Shown: one piece after another, positions 55,001 to 62,822 of the stretch | How positions within the stretch are numbered: position 1 is the first letter of the stretch | Layout of the letters: every line of letters begins with the position of its first letter | From: Magnetococcales bacterium | GTDB lineage: Bacteria > Pseudomonadota > Magnetococcia > Magnetococcales > Magnetaquicoccaceae | DNA length: 64,000 nt | Assembly: GCA_015231755.1 (NCBI GenBank) | Contig: JADGAZ010000004.1 | Span: forward strand, 1-64,000 | Direction: 5' to 3' | The notes under the pieces: model-generated | What the model was told of the DNA's origin: nothing | The model's input: only the letters and a program-made list of their open reading frames with translations | The model's database searches: none | Translations under genes and position numbers: made by a program

Positions 55001-55337
55001 CGACACCCCGTTCCTGCGGGTACTCACCAGCAACTATCTGAGTTCGGTGGGCTTCGAGGTGGATCAGGCCGAAGATGGCCAGGCCGCCATCAGCATGCTC
55101 AACCGCAGCGACTACGACTTGTTGGTGACCGACCTCAACATGCCGGTCATGGATGGCTTCGAGCTGGCCAACGAGCTGAATGGCACGCCCCATGCGGAAA
55201 TCCCCATGATCGCCACCACATCCTCCATCTCCTCGGAGCTGGAAGATCGTTGTACCCGTGCCGGGTTCGTCAGTTGTGTGCCCGCCATCGACAAGAACCG
55301 ACTGCTCAAGGTGGTCTCCACCCTGCGCCCCCGTTGA
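52035..55337 (+). CDS. cheA: Hybrid CheA histidine kinase with two CheW domains and C-terminal receiver
   Basis: The 1100-residue protein has: Hpt (1-130, phosphorylated His50 in RSVHSIKGSAGF), a Pro/Ala/Glu linker, an extra domain (about 180-285) that may be a second, His-less Hpt-like or P2-like part, a Pro/Lys linker, the dimerisation helices (365-440), HATPase (450-620; Asn488 in HMIRNVADHAIE, DDGGGID, GRGVGMDVV), CheW-like domain 1 (620-800, with a charged insert near 693-730), CheW-like domain 2 (about 825-965), and a receiver (985-1100; Asp1033 in VTDLNMPVMDG). The receiver lacks the conserved Lys before Pro (CVPAIDK instead of KP). It opens the che operon; cheW follows after 43 bases. 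Confidence 0.93.
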   Translation: MAEEDDELLGMFVQEATEHLETIEPDLLTLEERGDSTDPEIINRLFRSVHSIKGSAGFFGLSSITKLSHTMENLLGKVRDKSMSVSPAVTDSLLSGLDKLQTMIHDVSASESVDASEQIATIQAILEGSGMGGGAAPKVLAAPAPKPAPTPEPAPEPEPVPEADPGESDDAPAATGTETKKVVLKTFDLQKYPEAVADAVTHGRRFFSITMDLPSGKDERIDLFNTTKSLMESVGSIVATDPSFQSNKELEALETTSLAVLLSTVLEDDLLLSLLQVAPDHIQKQALPAGAAQTAQVTATRKASGPIVVASKPREINNNDEDEDEDDSGQRTKSPHTPRLKKPKYAATPKRSATPRTGAPTTKSSSPTVEETLRVSVSLLDELINNAGELVLARNQLSRAAVEVQAKFPHFGPLVQNLDSITSRIQERVMQARMQPVSVVFNKFPRIVRDLAHKLGKKIDLELRGGDVDLDKSVIEHLSDPLTHMIRNVADHAIEMPQDRLANNKPEAGQVELAAYHENGMVNISLADDGGGIDAERVKAKALERGVITERQADTMSEEDALDLIFAPGFSMAKKISDVSGRGVGMDVVRTNIEKLGGTVQILSKVGKGTTIILKLPLTLAIIPAMIVSAGNQRFAIPEIGLVEIVRVAESDRAQQIEIVGNAPVLRLRNMLLPLVDLTEVLNIPRVWPADSQEPDRRERLSDRRGAMRKAKEASINSKNHTDPLTDRRDPHTLVAYVMVLNVGGNEFGMVVDEVLDSEEIVVKPLPAFFKDNPCFSATTILGDGSVSLIIDYAGLMEQAQINFSNVERATRMDLDEERRAALRERQNIILLETGTGLIMGIVHSMVRRVEKISPKLLDTIGGLPYVRYDGKTFRAIYPDHVLGLEGMGLSRNSSDSEEEEDLNLCMVVPNIPDIQAGLIFSRILDTRETNIDLDCRAIQAPGLFGSAQIDDRVVLFPDVNAVFEMAGIRPPWLPPQVEGSGFRALVVDDTPFLRVLTSNYLSSVGFEVDQAEDGQAAISMLNRSDYDLLVTDLNMPVMDGFELANELNGTPHAEIPMIATTSSISSELEDRCTRAGFVSCVPAIDKNRLLKVVSTLRPR

Positions 55338-55380
55338 CGCATTGACACCGTGAAACCAGAACCGCCGGAGTAACCCTGCC

Positions 55381-55872
55381 ATGCTCGTCAGCACTTTCAC
55401 CCTGGGCGACCTCTATCTTGGGATCGATATCCTCTTGGTCCGGGAGATCAACCGCTCCATGGAGTGTACCCCGGTCCCCGGCTCTCCGGACTACATCCGG
55501 GGCATGCTGAATATTCGCGGTCGTGTCATCACCCTGTTCGATCTGAAATCCCGACTCTGCTGGTCGAAACCCGACTCCGGCGAAAGCCGGGTCAAACAAT
55601 ACAACGTCATCATGAAGACCCGGGACGAAGTGTTGAAAATCGACCACGAACTGGCCATGACCAAATGTCCCTGGGAGGATCCGGTGGGATTGGCCGTGGA
55701 TCAACTCGGGGACGTGCGGGACATCGTGGATGACAACATTCTGCCGCCACCGGCCAACCTGACCGGCATCGCCGCCGATTTTGTCCACGGAGTGGTGGAG
55801 TTCGAGCGCAATCTTCTGATCATCCTCGATGTGGCCACAGTGCTGGGGCTGAACAATCAGGCTTCAAGTTGA
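55381..55872 (+). CDS. cheW: Chemotaxis coupling protein CheW
   Basis: The 163-residue protein is one CheW domain: STFTLGDLYLGIDILLVREINRSMECTPVPGSPDYIRGMLNIRGRVITLFDLKSRL, VGLAVDQLGDVRDIVDDNI, and FVHGVVEFERNLLIILDVATVL. It links receptors to CheA. A somewhat long central loop (CWSKPDSGESRVKQYNVIMKTR) is unusual. Its stop overlaps the lead of the receptor gene. Confidence 0.95.
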   Translation: MLVSTFTLGDLYLGIDILLVREINRSMECTPVPGSPDYIRGMLNIRGRVITLFDLKSRLCWSKPDSGESRVKQYNVIMKTRDEVLKIDHELAMTKCPWEDPVGLAVDQLGDVRDIVDDNILPPPANLTGIAADFVHGVVEFERNLLIILDVATVLGLNNQASS

Positions 55873-55877
55873 CAGTG

Positions 55878-56849
55878 ATGAGCGGCCGGAACGACCAGCT
55901 CCTCCGGGAGATCCGCGAAGAGGTCACGCGCGAAGTGGACAGCGTGCGCGTGGAAATGGGCCAGATCCGCTCGCTGGTGCAAGATGCCATTGTCAAGTTG
56001 ACCGACAGTTTCAACGGACTGCGGGACAAATCCAACGATCAGCATCAGCTTGTCTCCTCGCTCACCCAATCCATGGACATCTCCAAGGATGCGGACGATT
56101 CAGCGATCAGCATTCGTAAGTTTGTCAGCGAGACGGACAAGATTCTGCGTACCTTTGTGGATCACATCATTCTGGTGAGCCGCCAAAGCATGGAGATGGT
56201 TCACCGGGTGGACGCCCTGGCCAGTCAGATGAACGAAGTGGTGATCCTCATCAAAGACATCAACGGCATCGCGGAACAGACCCATGTGCTCTCCCTCAAC
56301 GCCCGGATCGTGGCGGCCCGGGCCGGCCAGGCGGGACGCTCCTTTGCCGTGGTGGCCGACGAGGTGCGCAAACTGGCGGGCAACTCCCACGCCTTCAGCG
56401 GCAAGATCAGCGATGTGATCGATCAGGCCCGGGAGAACATCATGGCCACCAAGGAGATCATCGAAGTGATGGCCTCCAAGGATATGAGCTTTGCCATCGA
56501 ATCCAAAGGCCGGGTGGACTTCATGATGGAAGAGGTCAATGCCATCGACCAGTTCACCGCCGAAACCATCGGCAAGGTGGCCGAGATCACCGAAGAGATC
56601 AACATGCGAGTGGGCATCGCGGTGATGTCCTTGCAGTTCGAGGACATGGTCACCCAATTGACCCACAGCATGGAGCGAAAGTTCGCGGTACTGGAACAAC
56701 TGTCGGCGCTGTTTCCCTCCGATCTTGGGGAACACGACGCCGATTCCATCCAGGAAGCGCTCGTCCATCAGATAGAGCGCTTCAACATCGCCGACCGTCA
56801 GGCTGTGCAACAGACCAGCATGGATGAAGGCGGCATCGAGTTGTTTTAA
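55878..56849 (+). CDS. Soluble methyl-accepting chemotaxis protein with divergent signalling tip
   Basis: The 323-residue product (ATG 55878) has no membrane segment or recognised sensor domain; it is almost entirely coiled coil. The signalling hairpin tip is at about 127-170 (DINGIAEQTHVLSLNARIVAARAGQ, GRSFAVVADEVRKLAGNS). The usual EAARAGE segment reads VAARAGQ here, and charged residues are lost. The C-terminus (residues 265-323) has FEDMVTQLTHSMERKF. A cytosolic receptor in the operon of a CheA with two CheW domains suggests a dedicated intracellular signalling array. Confidence 0.88.
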   Translation: MSGRNDQLLREIREEVTREVDSVRVEMGQIRSLVQDAIVKLTDSFNGLRDKSNDQHQLVSSLTQSMDISKDADDSAISIRKFVSETDKILRTFVDHIILVSRQSMEMVHRVDALASQMNEVVILIKDINGIAEQTHVLSLNARIVAARAGQAGRSFAVVADEVRKLAGNSHAFSGKISDVIDQARENIMATKEIIEVMASKDMSFAIESKGRVDFMMEEVNAIDQFTAETIGKVAEITEEINMRVGIAVMSLQFEDMVTQLTHSMERKFAVLEQLSALFPSDLGEHDADSIQEALVHQIERFNIADRQAVQQTSMDEGGIELF

Positions 56850-56948
56850 AAAAGCGTTCGGAAAACCCCGAGGTTCGGGTTGCGTTCCCCGACGCCGAGA
56901 TCATCATACTTTTTTTCTACTCACCATTCTGAACACGAGGAGAACCCC

Positions 56949-57263
56949 ATGTCTGGAACCATTCACGTCAGCCGCAGCGACAAGGAGACCGTCATCGGAG
57001 TCAAAGGTCGCTTCAACTTCGAGATGCACTCCCAGTTCCGCGCCGCCTATCAAAGCGACTCCGGAGAGGACAACCAGGGCAGACGGTTCGTGATCGATCT
57101 GGCCGGCACCGAATACATCGACTCGTCGGCGCTGGGCATGCTGTTGCTGCTGCGGGAAGAGGCCGGAGCCAACGAATCGGACATCGAGATCATCAACACC
57201 CGTCCGGAAATCCGCAAGATTCTGGAAACCGCCAATTTCCAACGCCTGTTCAAAATCGCCTGA
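56949..57263 (+). CDS. STAS-domain anti-sigma factor antagonist (HsbA/SpoIIAA type)
   Basis: ATG 56949 with GAGGAG upstream gives a 104-residue single STAS domain: TVIGVKGRFNFEMHSQFRAAY, RFVIDLAGTEYIDSSALGMLLLLREEAG. The switch serine is in the DSSALGML motif, phosphorylated by a kinase and dephosphorylated by a PP2C phosphatase in partner-switching systems. The next gene encodes a protein with both such activities. It resembles HsbA of Pseudomonas aeruginosa, which binds the anti-sigma factor FlgM. The target here is unknown. Confidence 0.93.
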   Translation: MSGTIHVSRSDKETVIGVKGRFNFEMHSQFRAAYQSDSGEDNQGRRFVIDLAGTEYIDSSALGMLLLLREEAGANESDIEIINTRPEIRKILETANFQRLFKIA

Positions 57264-57316
57264 CCGAAAATACCGCCCCCTTTTTTGAATGCGAAAGTTT
57301 GAATGCGAAAGACGGC

Positions 57317-59029
57317 ATGAAGATCCTGATCGTCGATGACGACCCAATCAACCGGACGATTTTGCAACGGTTGCTGGGCAAGGAAGGACACGAGGTCATC
57401 ACGGCCAACAATGGTCGCGACGGCGTGGAGGCGTTTGCGCTCCATCATCCGGATCTGGTGCTGATGGACATCCGCATGCCAGGGATGAACGGTTACGAAG
57501 CGGCGCGGGAAATCAAAACCCTGCACGCTTCCCATTTCACGCCGATCATCTTTCTGACCGCGGTGACCGATGAAGAGGGGCTGGTGCAATGCATCGACTC
57601 CGGCGGTGACGACTTTCTGACCAAACCGTTCAACCGCACCATCCTGCAAGCCAAGATCGGTGCCATGGAACGGATCCGCCAATTGCACGCCCGTTTGCGG
57701 TTGCAAAAGGAGGAACTGGAACTCCATCAGGAACGGGTCCATCAGGAACTCGAAGTGGGCAAGCATATTTTTGCCCACATCGTGCGGGCGGGCAATCTGC
57801 TGGACGCCCCGTGCCTGAACCACTGGACCTCGCCGATGACCCTGTTCAACGGCGATCTCCTGGTGGCCAGTTACAATCCCGCCGGTGGTCTGCACATCAT
57901 GCTGGGGGATTTCACCGGTCATGGTCTATCGGCGGCGGTGGCGGCCATGCCGGTGGCGGATATTTTCTATGACATGACGGCCCAGGGATTTTCCATCGGC
58001 GACATGGCCGAGGCAATGAACGTCAAGCTGTTGTCGATCATGCCCCGACGGATGTTCTGCGCCGCCTGCCTGATCGAGGTGGACCATCGACAACAAAGTC
58101 TCGTGATCTGGAACGGTGGACTGCCGGATGTACTGATCGTGGATGGATCGGGGCGTCTGGTGCAACGCATCCCCTCGACCCACATGCCCCTGGGGGTGGC
58201 TCCCATGACCCGGGAGGACCGCAAGGTGGAAATCCTGGAAATCCGTCCGGATTACCGGGTGTTTCTGCACTCCGACGGCGTGACCGAAGCCACGGCCACC
58301 AACGATACCATGTACGGTTCGGAACGCCTGGAGAGCCATTTCGACGGCACCCATGGTCCCGAAACCCTGTTTCACGCCATTCTCGACGATCTGGAACAAT
58401 TCCGCGGCACCGCCCAGCAGACCGATGACATCAGCCTGTTGGAAATCGTCTGCGACCGGGCCGGAGAGGAACCCCGGGGCATCGAGGAGAAACGTCAACG
58501 CACCGCCATTCCCCCGACCCCCTGGGAGGCCTCGTTCACCTTCAGCGCCCACACCCTGAAAAGCGTGGATCCCCTGCCGACGGTCATCAACACGGTGATG
58601 AATCTCCAGGCTCCGAGCGGGCATCGGGAACGGTTGTATACCATTCTGGCGGAGCTGTTCTCCAATGCCCTGGATCACGGCCTGCTGAAACTGGACACCC
58701 GCACCAAAAAAACCCCCGAAGGATTCATCCAGTACTACACCCAGCGGGAGGAACGTCTGGCCCGGCTGGAGGAGGGAACCATCCGGCTGGAACTCTCCCA
58801 CCGGCCCCGACCGCCGGAACAGACCGGCACCGAACCCAGAGGCGGCGAAATTCACATTCTCATGGAGGACACGGGCTGCGGATTTGAACTGGATCAGGTT
58901 CACTCCCAACTGCAAGGCAATGTCGGCCATGGTGGACGGGGCATCGCGCTGGTGAAATCCCTGTGCCACTCGTTGGAATATCAGGGGCGCGGCAACCGCG
59001 CCAAGGCGGTTTACCGATGGACGCTATAG
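57317..59029 (+). CDS. REC-PP2C(SpoIIE)-HATPase partner-switch regulator (HsbR-like)
   Basis: ATG 57317 gives 570 residues: receiver (1-125; Asp51 in LVLMDIRMPGMNG, Lys in LTKPFN), coiled-coil linker (125-160), SpoIIE/PP2C phosphatase (about 170-385; metal site in MLGDFTGHGLSAAV, HSDGVTEA, QQTDDISLLEIV), and a SpoIIAB-like HATPase kinase domain (about 420-570; LAELFSNALDHGLLKL, MEDTGCGFEL, GGRGIALVKSL). Thus one phospho-regulated protein holds both the phosphatase and the kinase acting on the STAS partner 53 bases upstream. The order matches P. aeruginosa HsbR. The direct repeat TGAATGCGAAAG precedes the start. Confidence 0.93.
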   Translation: MKILIVDDDPINRTILQRLLGKEGHEVITANNGRDGVEAFALHHPDLVLMDIRMPGMNGYEAAREIKTLHASHFTPIIFLTAVTDEEGLVQCIDSGGDDFLTKPFNRTILQAKIGAMERIRQLHARLRLQKEELELHQERVHQELEVGKHIFAHIVRAGNLLDAPCLNHWTSPMTLFNGDLLVASYNPAGGLHIMLGDFTGHGLSAAVAAMPVADIFYDMTAQGFSIGDMAEAMNVKLLSIMPRRMFCAACLIEVDHRQQSLVIWNGGLPDVLIVDGSGRLVQRIPSTHMPLGVAPMTREDRKVEILEIRPDYRVFLHSDGVTEATATNDTMYGSERLESHFDGTHGPETLFHAILDDLEQFRGTAQQTDDISLLEIVCDRAGEEPRGIEEKRQRTAIPPTPWEASFTFSAHTLKSVDPLPTVINTVMNLQAPSGHRERLYTILAELFSNALDHGLLKLDTRTKKTPEGFIQYYTQREERLARLEEGTIRLELSHRPRPPEQTGTEPRGGEIHILMEDTGCGFELDQVHSQLQGNVGHGGRGIALVKSLCHSLEYQGRGNRAKAVYRWTL

Positions 59030-59065
59030 ATCTGACGGGACCGATGCAAGCGATGGGAGCGATGC

Positions 59066-60319
59066 ATGGCTGAATTCATCAATGCCATGGTGGTGGATGA
59101 TACCATCACCTATCGCATGATCATGAAAAAAGTCGCGGAGAGCATTCCCGGCATCCGCGTCACCAACACCTCTTCCAACGGCAAGCTGGCACTGGACAAA
59201 ATCGTCGCGCAATTCGCCTCCAACGACCCGGAAAGACCCCATGTGGTGCTTCTGGACGTGGAGATGCCGGTCATGGATGGCCTGACCACCCTCAAAGAGC
59301 TGCGCAAACGGTTTCCCAGGCTGACGGTGGTGATGGTGAGTTCCACCTCCCGATCCAACGCCAACATCATTGTCGAATGCCTCAACGCCGGCGCCATCGA
59401 CTTCATCACCAAGCCTCTGGAAAACAATGTGGAGCGGGCCAAGGCCGCCTTGCGTCACAGCCTGGAACCGATCCTGTCGCTGCTGTTGCAAAACACCGAC
59501 AACGATCAACCACCCGCCTCCGCCCCGACCCCGTCCGCTGCGGCCCCGGGTCCGGCCTCGGGTCCGGCCTCGGCGGCGACCTTTCCGGCACCCGGAGCGG
59601 CTTCCCGGCCTCCCCTGTCGCCTCCGATCCGACCACCGGTGCTGCCCCGTCCGACGGAACGCTTGGTCACCCCCCCCACACCCGCGGTCTCCTTCGCCCC
59701 CCGCTCCGCCGTCTCCTTGAAAAGTCCCAACCTGCCGGACCTGCTGCTGATCGGCTCTTCCACGGGGGGTCCGGCGGCATTGACGACCATCTTCTCCATT
59801 CTCAAGGAAAAATTGCCCATCCCCACCCTGATCGTTCAGCATATGCCTCCGGTTTTCACCACATCCCTGGCCGCGCAATTGAGCCGTGCGTCGGGTCTGA
59901 CGGTGAAAGAGGCCAGGGACGAGCAACCTCTGACACCCGGAAGTGTCACTATTGCCATGGGAGGACGACATATGACCTTGCAAAATCGCGAAGGAAGCTT
60001 CAAACTGATTCTCAACGACGGACCCAAGGTCAACGAATGTCGTCCGGCGATCGATGTGTTATTTATGTCTGTGGCCGCTTCCTTCACGGGAAGCGTTTTG
60101 AGCATTATCCTCACCGGCATGGGACGGGACGGGACCAACGGTGTGGACGCACTGAAACGCGGAGGCAAAACGTGGTGTATCACTCAAGACAAGCAATCCT
60201 GCGTGGTGTACGGCATGCCCCGTTCCGTTGAAGAAAAAGGCCTTTCCGACGAAGCCCTGTCTCTGGATGCCATCGGTCCCAGGATCATTCAACTCTGCAA
60301 CCCATCAGTGGCCCGCTGA
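59066..60319 (+). CDS. cheB: Chemotaxis methylesterase/deamidase CheB
   Basis: The receiver (1-130; Asp64 in VVLLDVEMPVMDG) is followed by an unusually long Pro/Ala-rich linker (about 148-215) and the methylesterase domain (223-417). The catalytic triad is Ser232 in GSSTGGPAAL, His259 in VQHMPP and Asp355 in GMGRDG. CheB removes receptor methyl groups when phosphorylated by CheA. The linker is longer than the roughly 20 residues of E. coli CheB. Confidence 0.95.
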   Translation: MAEFINAMVVDDTITYRMIMKKVAESIPGIRVTNTSSNGKLALDKIVAQFASNDPERPHVVLLDVEMPVMDGLTTLKELRKRFPRLTVVMVSSTSRSNANIIVECLNAGAIDFITKPLENNVERAKAALRHSLEPILSLLLQNTDNDQPPASAPTPSAAAPGPASGPASAATFPAPGAASRPPLSPPIRPPVLPRPTERLVTPPTPAVSFAPRSAVSLKSPNLPDLLLIGSSTGGPAALTTIFSILKEKLPIPTLIVQHMPPVFTTSLAAQLSRASGLTVKEARDEQPLTPGSVTIAMGGRHMTLQNREGSFKLILNDGPKVNECRPAIDVLFMSVAASFTGSVLSIILTGMGRDGTNGVDALKRGGKTWCITQDKQSCVVYGMPRSVEEKGLSDEALSLDAIGPRIIQLCNPSVAR

Positions 60320-60321
60320 CC

Positions 60322-61149
60322 ATGGCCATCACTCAAGAAGAATTCGACGCCATCCGTCATTTCATCAACGAGCACAGCGGTATTCAGATCAATCCCGGCA
60401 AGGAGTATCTGATCGAAAACCGTCTGACCGTCCTGCTGGTGCAGAACGGCTGCGAGAACTTTCTCCAGTTGCACGCCAAATTGAAAGCCGACACCGGCCC
60501 GTTGCGGACCAAGGTGATCGACGCCATGACCACCAACGAAACCTTGTGGTTCCGCGACGACTCCTTCGCTTCGGCCCTGTCCGATCATGTAGTCCCGGCC
60601 CTGGTCAAAAAAGCCCGTACCGCGCCCCAGGTCCGCATCTGGTCGGCGGCCTGTTCCACGGGTCAGGAGCCTTATTCCATCTCCATGCTGATCAACGAAG
60701 AGTTGAGCAAGGTGGATGCGCCCCCTCCGATCAGCAAGTTTTCCATTCTGGCCACGGATCTCTCTCCCTCGGCCATCGTGCTGGCTTCTTCGGGGCGCTA
60801 CAGCCAATTGGCCATCTCCCGGGGCATGCGTCCGGAGTTCCTGGAACGCTACTTCAAAAAGAATGGCATGGTCTACGAAGTGGCCCCGGAAGTGCGCAAT
60901 CTGGTCAAGTTCCAACAGTTCAATCTCATGAGTCCCTTCAAGGAACATGGAATCTTCGACTTTGTGCTCTGCCGCAATGTGTTGATCTACTTCTCGGATG
61001 AGTTGAAGCGTCAAATCTATGGCAAGATTCATGACAGTCTTCAAAAAGACGGACTCCTGGCGATCGGTGCGTCGGAATCACCCAGGGGGTATACGAACGG
61101 GTTTCAACAAGTCATGATGGGCAGCGCCGCACTGTACCGCCCAACCTGA
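60322..61149 (+). CDS. cheR: Chemotaxis methyltransferase CheR
   Basis: CheR methylates receptor glutamates with S-adenosylmethionine. The 275-residue product shows an N-terminal helical domain and DAMTTNETLWFRDDSFASAL, WSAACSTGQEPYSISMLI (AdoMet site), ILATDLSPSAIVLASSGRYS and FDFVLCRNVLIYFSDELKRQI. All motifs are standard. It starts two bases after the cheB stop. Confidence 0.96.
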   Translation: MAITQEEFDAIRHFINEHSGIQINPGKEYLIENRLTVLLVQNGCENFLQLHAKLKADTGPLRTKVIDAMTTNETLWFRDDSFASALSDHVVPALVKKARTAPQVRIWSAACSTGQEPYSISMLINEELSKVDAPPPISKFSILATDLSPSAIVLASSGRYSQLAISRGMRPEFLERYFKKNGMVYEVAPEVRNLVKFQQFNLMSPFKEHGIFDFVLCRNVLIYFSDELKRQIYGKIHDSLQKDGLLAIGASESPRGYTNGFQQVMMGSAALYRPT

Positions 61150-61202
61150 AGACATGCAAGTGAGTCGCAACCTGGAAACACGTTTTGAAAAAGTGAAACC
61201 TC

Positions 61203-61580
61203 ATGAAACTACTCACCATTGACGACTCCAGAACCATTCGTCGCGTCATCAGCGGCATCGGAGCCATGGTCGGCTTCGAGGTGCTCGAAGCGGAAAACGG
61301 CGACATGGGCATCAAAGTCCTGGAAAAACATGGCGAAGAGGTCGCCCTGATCCTTCTGGACTGGAACATGCCCGGCATGAATGGTCTTGAAGTGCTGAAA
61401 CTGCTCAAGGCCGATCCACGCTGGGCGCACATTCCGGTGATGATGGTCACGACCGAAGGCGAAAAAGACTACATCATCAAGGCGATTCAGGCCGGTGCCA
61501 TCCACTATCAGACCAAACCCTTCACACAAGAAGAGATGGCGGCCCGTATCATGGAAGCCTTGGGCATGGGCGGTCTTTAA
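61203..61580 (+). CDS. cheY: CheY-type single-domain response regulator (first copy)
   Basis: The 125-residue receiver has DDS at 7-9, phosphoacceptor Asp53 in LLDWNMPGMNG, Thr in MMVTTEGE and Lys in YQTKPFTQEEM. DWNMP and TTEG are typical of motor-type CheY. It is the first of two CheY proteins in this operon that differ by about half their residues, so one may act on the motor and the other as phosphate sink. Confidence 0.92.
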   Translation: MKLLTIDDSRTIRRVISGIGAMVGFEVLEAENGDMGIKVLEKHGEEVALILLDWNMPGMNGLEVLKLLKADPRWAHIPVMMVTTEGEKDYIIKAIQAGAIHYQTKPFTQEEMAARIMEALGMGGL

Positions 61581-61625
61581 GCGTCGGTTGTCAATCCAGC
61601 ATCCCCACCCTTCACGGAGCGTCCC

Positions 61626-62102
61626 ATGAGCGGATCCGATACTGCCGAACTGATGCACAAACTCTTGAACGGCCTGCGCCTAGCGGTCACGGAAATGATG
61701 ACCTCCATGGCCATGTCCGAAGTGGTCTTCGCCGGCCAGGAGAGCGCGGATTCCTTCACCCTCACCAACGAAGTGGTGGGACTGGTACGGTTGGACGGAC
61801 AATTGCATGGCATGGTGGGTGTGTCATGCAGCCAGACACTCTTGCGTGAGATTGTTTCCCGCATCGTGGGGCTCACACCCGATGATCTCACCATGGAAGA
61901 TCTGCTCGACGGCGCCGCGGAACTGGCCAACATGGTGTGTGGCGGCATGAAAACCAAAGCCCAGATCGGCAGTGTCAATCTCTCCCCCCCGGTCGCCATC
62001 GTCGGCCAGGAGTACACGGCCCAATGGAAAACCAATCACCCGACCACAGTCTTCACCTTTCAAATGGATGAAGGCGTGCTCATGGTCCATGCCAGCCTGT
62101 AG
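61626..62102 (+). CDS. cheX: CheX-type CheY-P phosphatase
   Basis: The 158-residue protein has a single CheC/CheX active-site helix with the ExxN pair Glu99/Asn102 in GAAELANMVCGGMKTK. It also shows VVGLVRLDGQLHGMVGVSC and a C-terminal beta strand (VFTFQMDEGVLMVHASL) resembling dimeric CheX. CheX dephosphorylates CheY-P; no cheZ or cheC is present in the window. It sits between the two cheY genes, consistent with such a role. Confidence 0.85.
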   Translation: MSGSDTAELMHKLLNGLRLAVTEMMTSMAMSEVVFAGQESADSFTLTNEVVGLVRLDGQLHGMVGVSCSQTLLREIVSRIVGLTPDDLTMEDLLDGAAELANMVCGGMKTKAQIGSVNLSPPVAIVGQEYTAQWKTNHPTTVFTFQMDEGVLMVHASL

Positions 62103-62213
62103 AATCACCTGGGCCAGAAAAAACTTGAACCTTTGGCACTTTTCTGCGAAGGTATTGATTTTGACTTGATCGTATATCGTTTCAACCAGACCGACGGATT
62201 GCAGAGAGGGAAT

Positions 62214-62588
62214 ATGCGCGTATTGATCGTTGACGACTCCAGCGTCATGCGGAAAATTGTGGCTCGTGGCCTACGTCAGGCCGGTTTCAAAATCACGGAC
62301 ATCCTGGAAGCCGGCGATGGCCAGCAAGGCATGGACCTGCTCAAAACCGACACCAACTTCAAGCTGATCCTCTCGGACTGGAACATGCCGATCATGGATG
62401 GCCTGAATTTCGTCAAATCGGTCCGCAGCGGTCCTCCCGCCATCAAGAACATCCCCATTGTCATGGTTACCACCGAAGGTGGCGAAGCCAAAGTGGGTGC
62501 CGCCATGGAAGCCGGTGCCAACGGTCACATCAAAAAACCGTTCACCCCGGAAACCCTCCAGGTCGAACTGGAACGGTTCCTGAAATAA
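62214..62588 (+). CDS. cheY: CheY-type single-domain response regulator (second copy)
   Basis: ATG 62214 after GAGAGGG gives 124 residues: DDS at 7-9, Asp55 in LILSDWNMPIMDG, Thr in VMVTTEGGE and Lys in HIKKPFTPETL. It is closest in style to canonical motor-binding CheY. A frame extending upstream to 62133 is unlikely because the ribosome site precedes 62214. Last gene before a strong terminator. Confidence 0.93.
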   Translation: MRVLIVDDSSVMRKIVARGLRQAGFKITDILEAGDGQQGMDLLKTDTNFKLILSDWNMPIMDGLNFVKSVRSGPPAIKNIPIVMVTTEGGEAKVGAAMEAGANGHIKKPFTPETLQVELERFLK

Positions 62589-62617
62589 CACGCCCACCCC
62601 GCTTCACACATGAGGTC

Positions 62618-62684
62618 GGCAGAAACACCATTGTTCGCAACCCGTTTCCCGGGTGCAGGCAATGGTGTTTCTGCCTTCTTTTCC
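62618..62684 (+). terminator. Terminator of the che operon
   Basis: A perfect 16-bp stem (62618-62633 GGCAGAAACACCATTG with 62660-62675 CAATGGTGTTTCTGCC) encloses a 26-base loop and is followed by TTCTTTTCC. It lies 29 bases after the second cheY stop. Confidence 0.8.
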
Positions 62685-62822
62685 GCCGACTCGTTCCATC
62701 CCGCCTCGGTTTCATCACCCTGTCCGTTAGTGCCAATTTTTTGAATGGTATAAAATTTGCTTTAAATCCCTCGCCAGATCCTTGGATCACACCCATGTGG
62801 ATATATGAGCGAGCGTTAAGCG

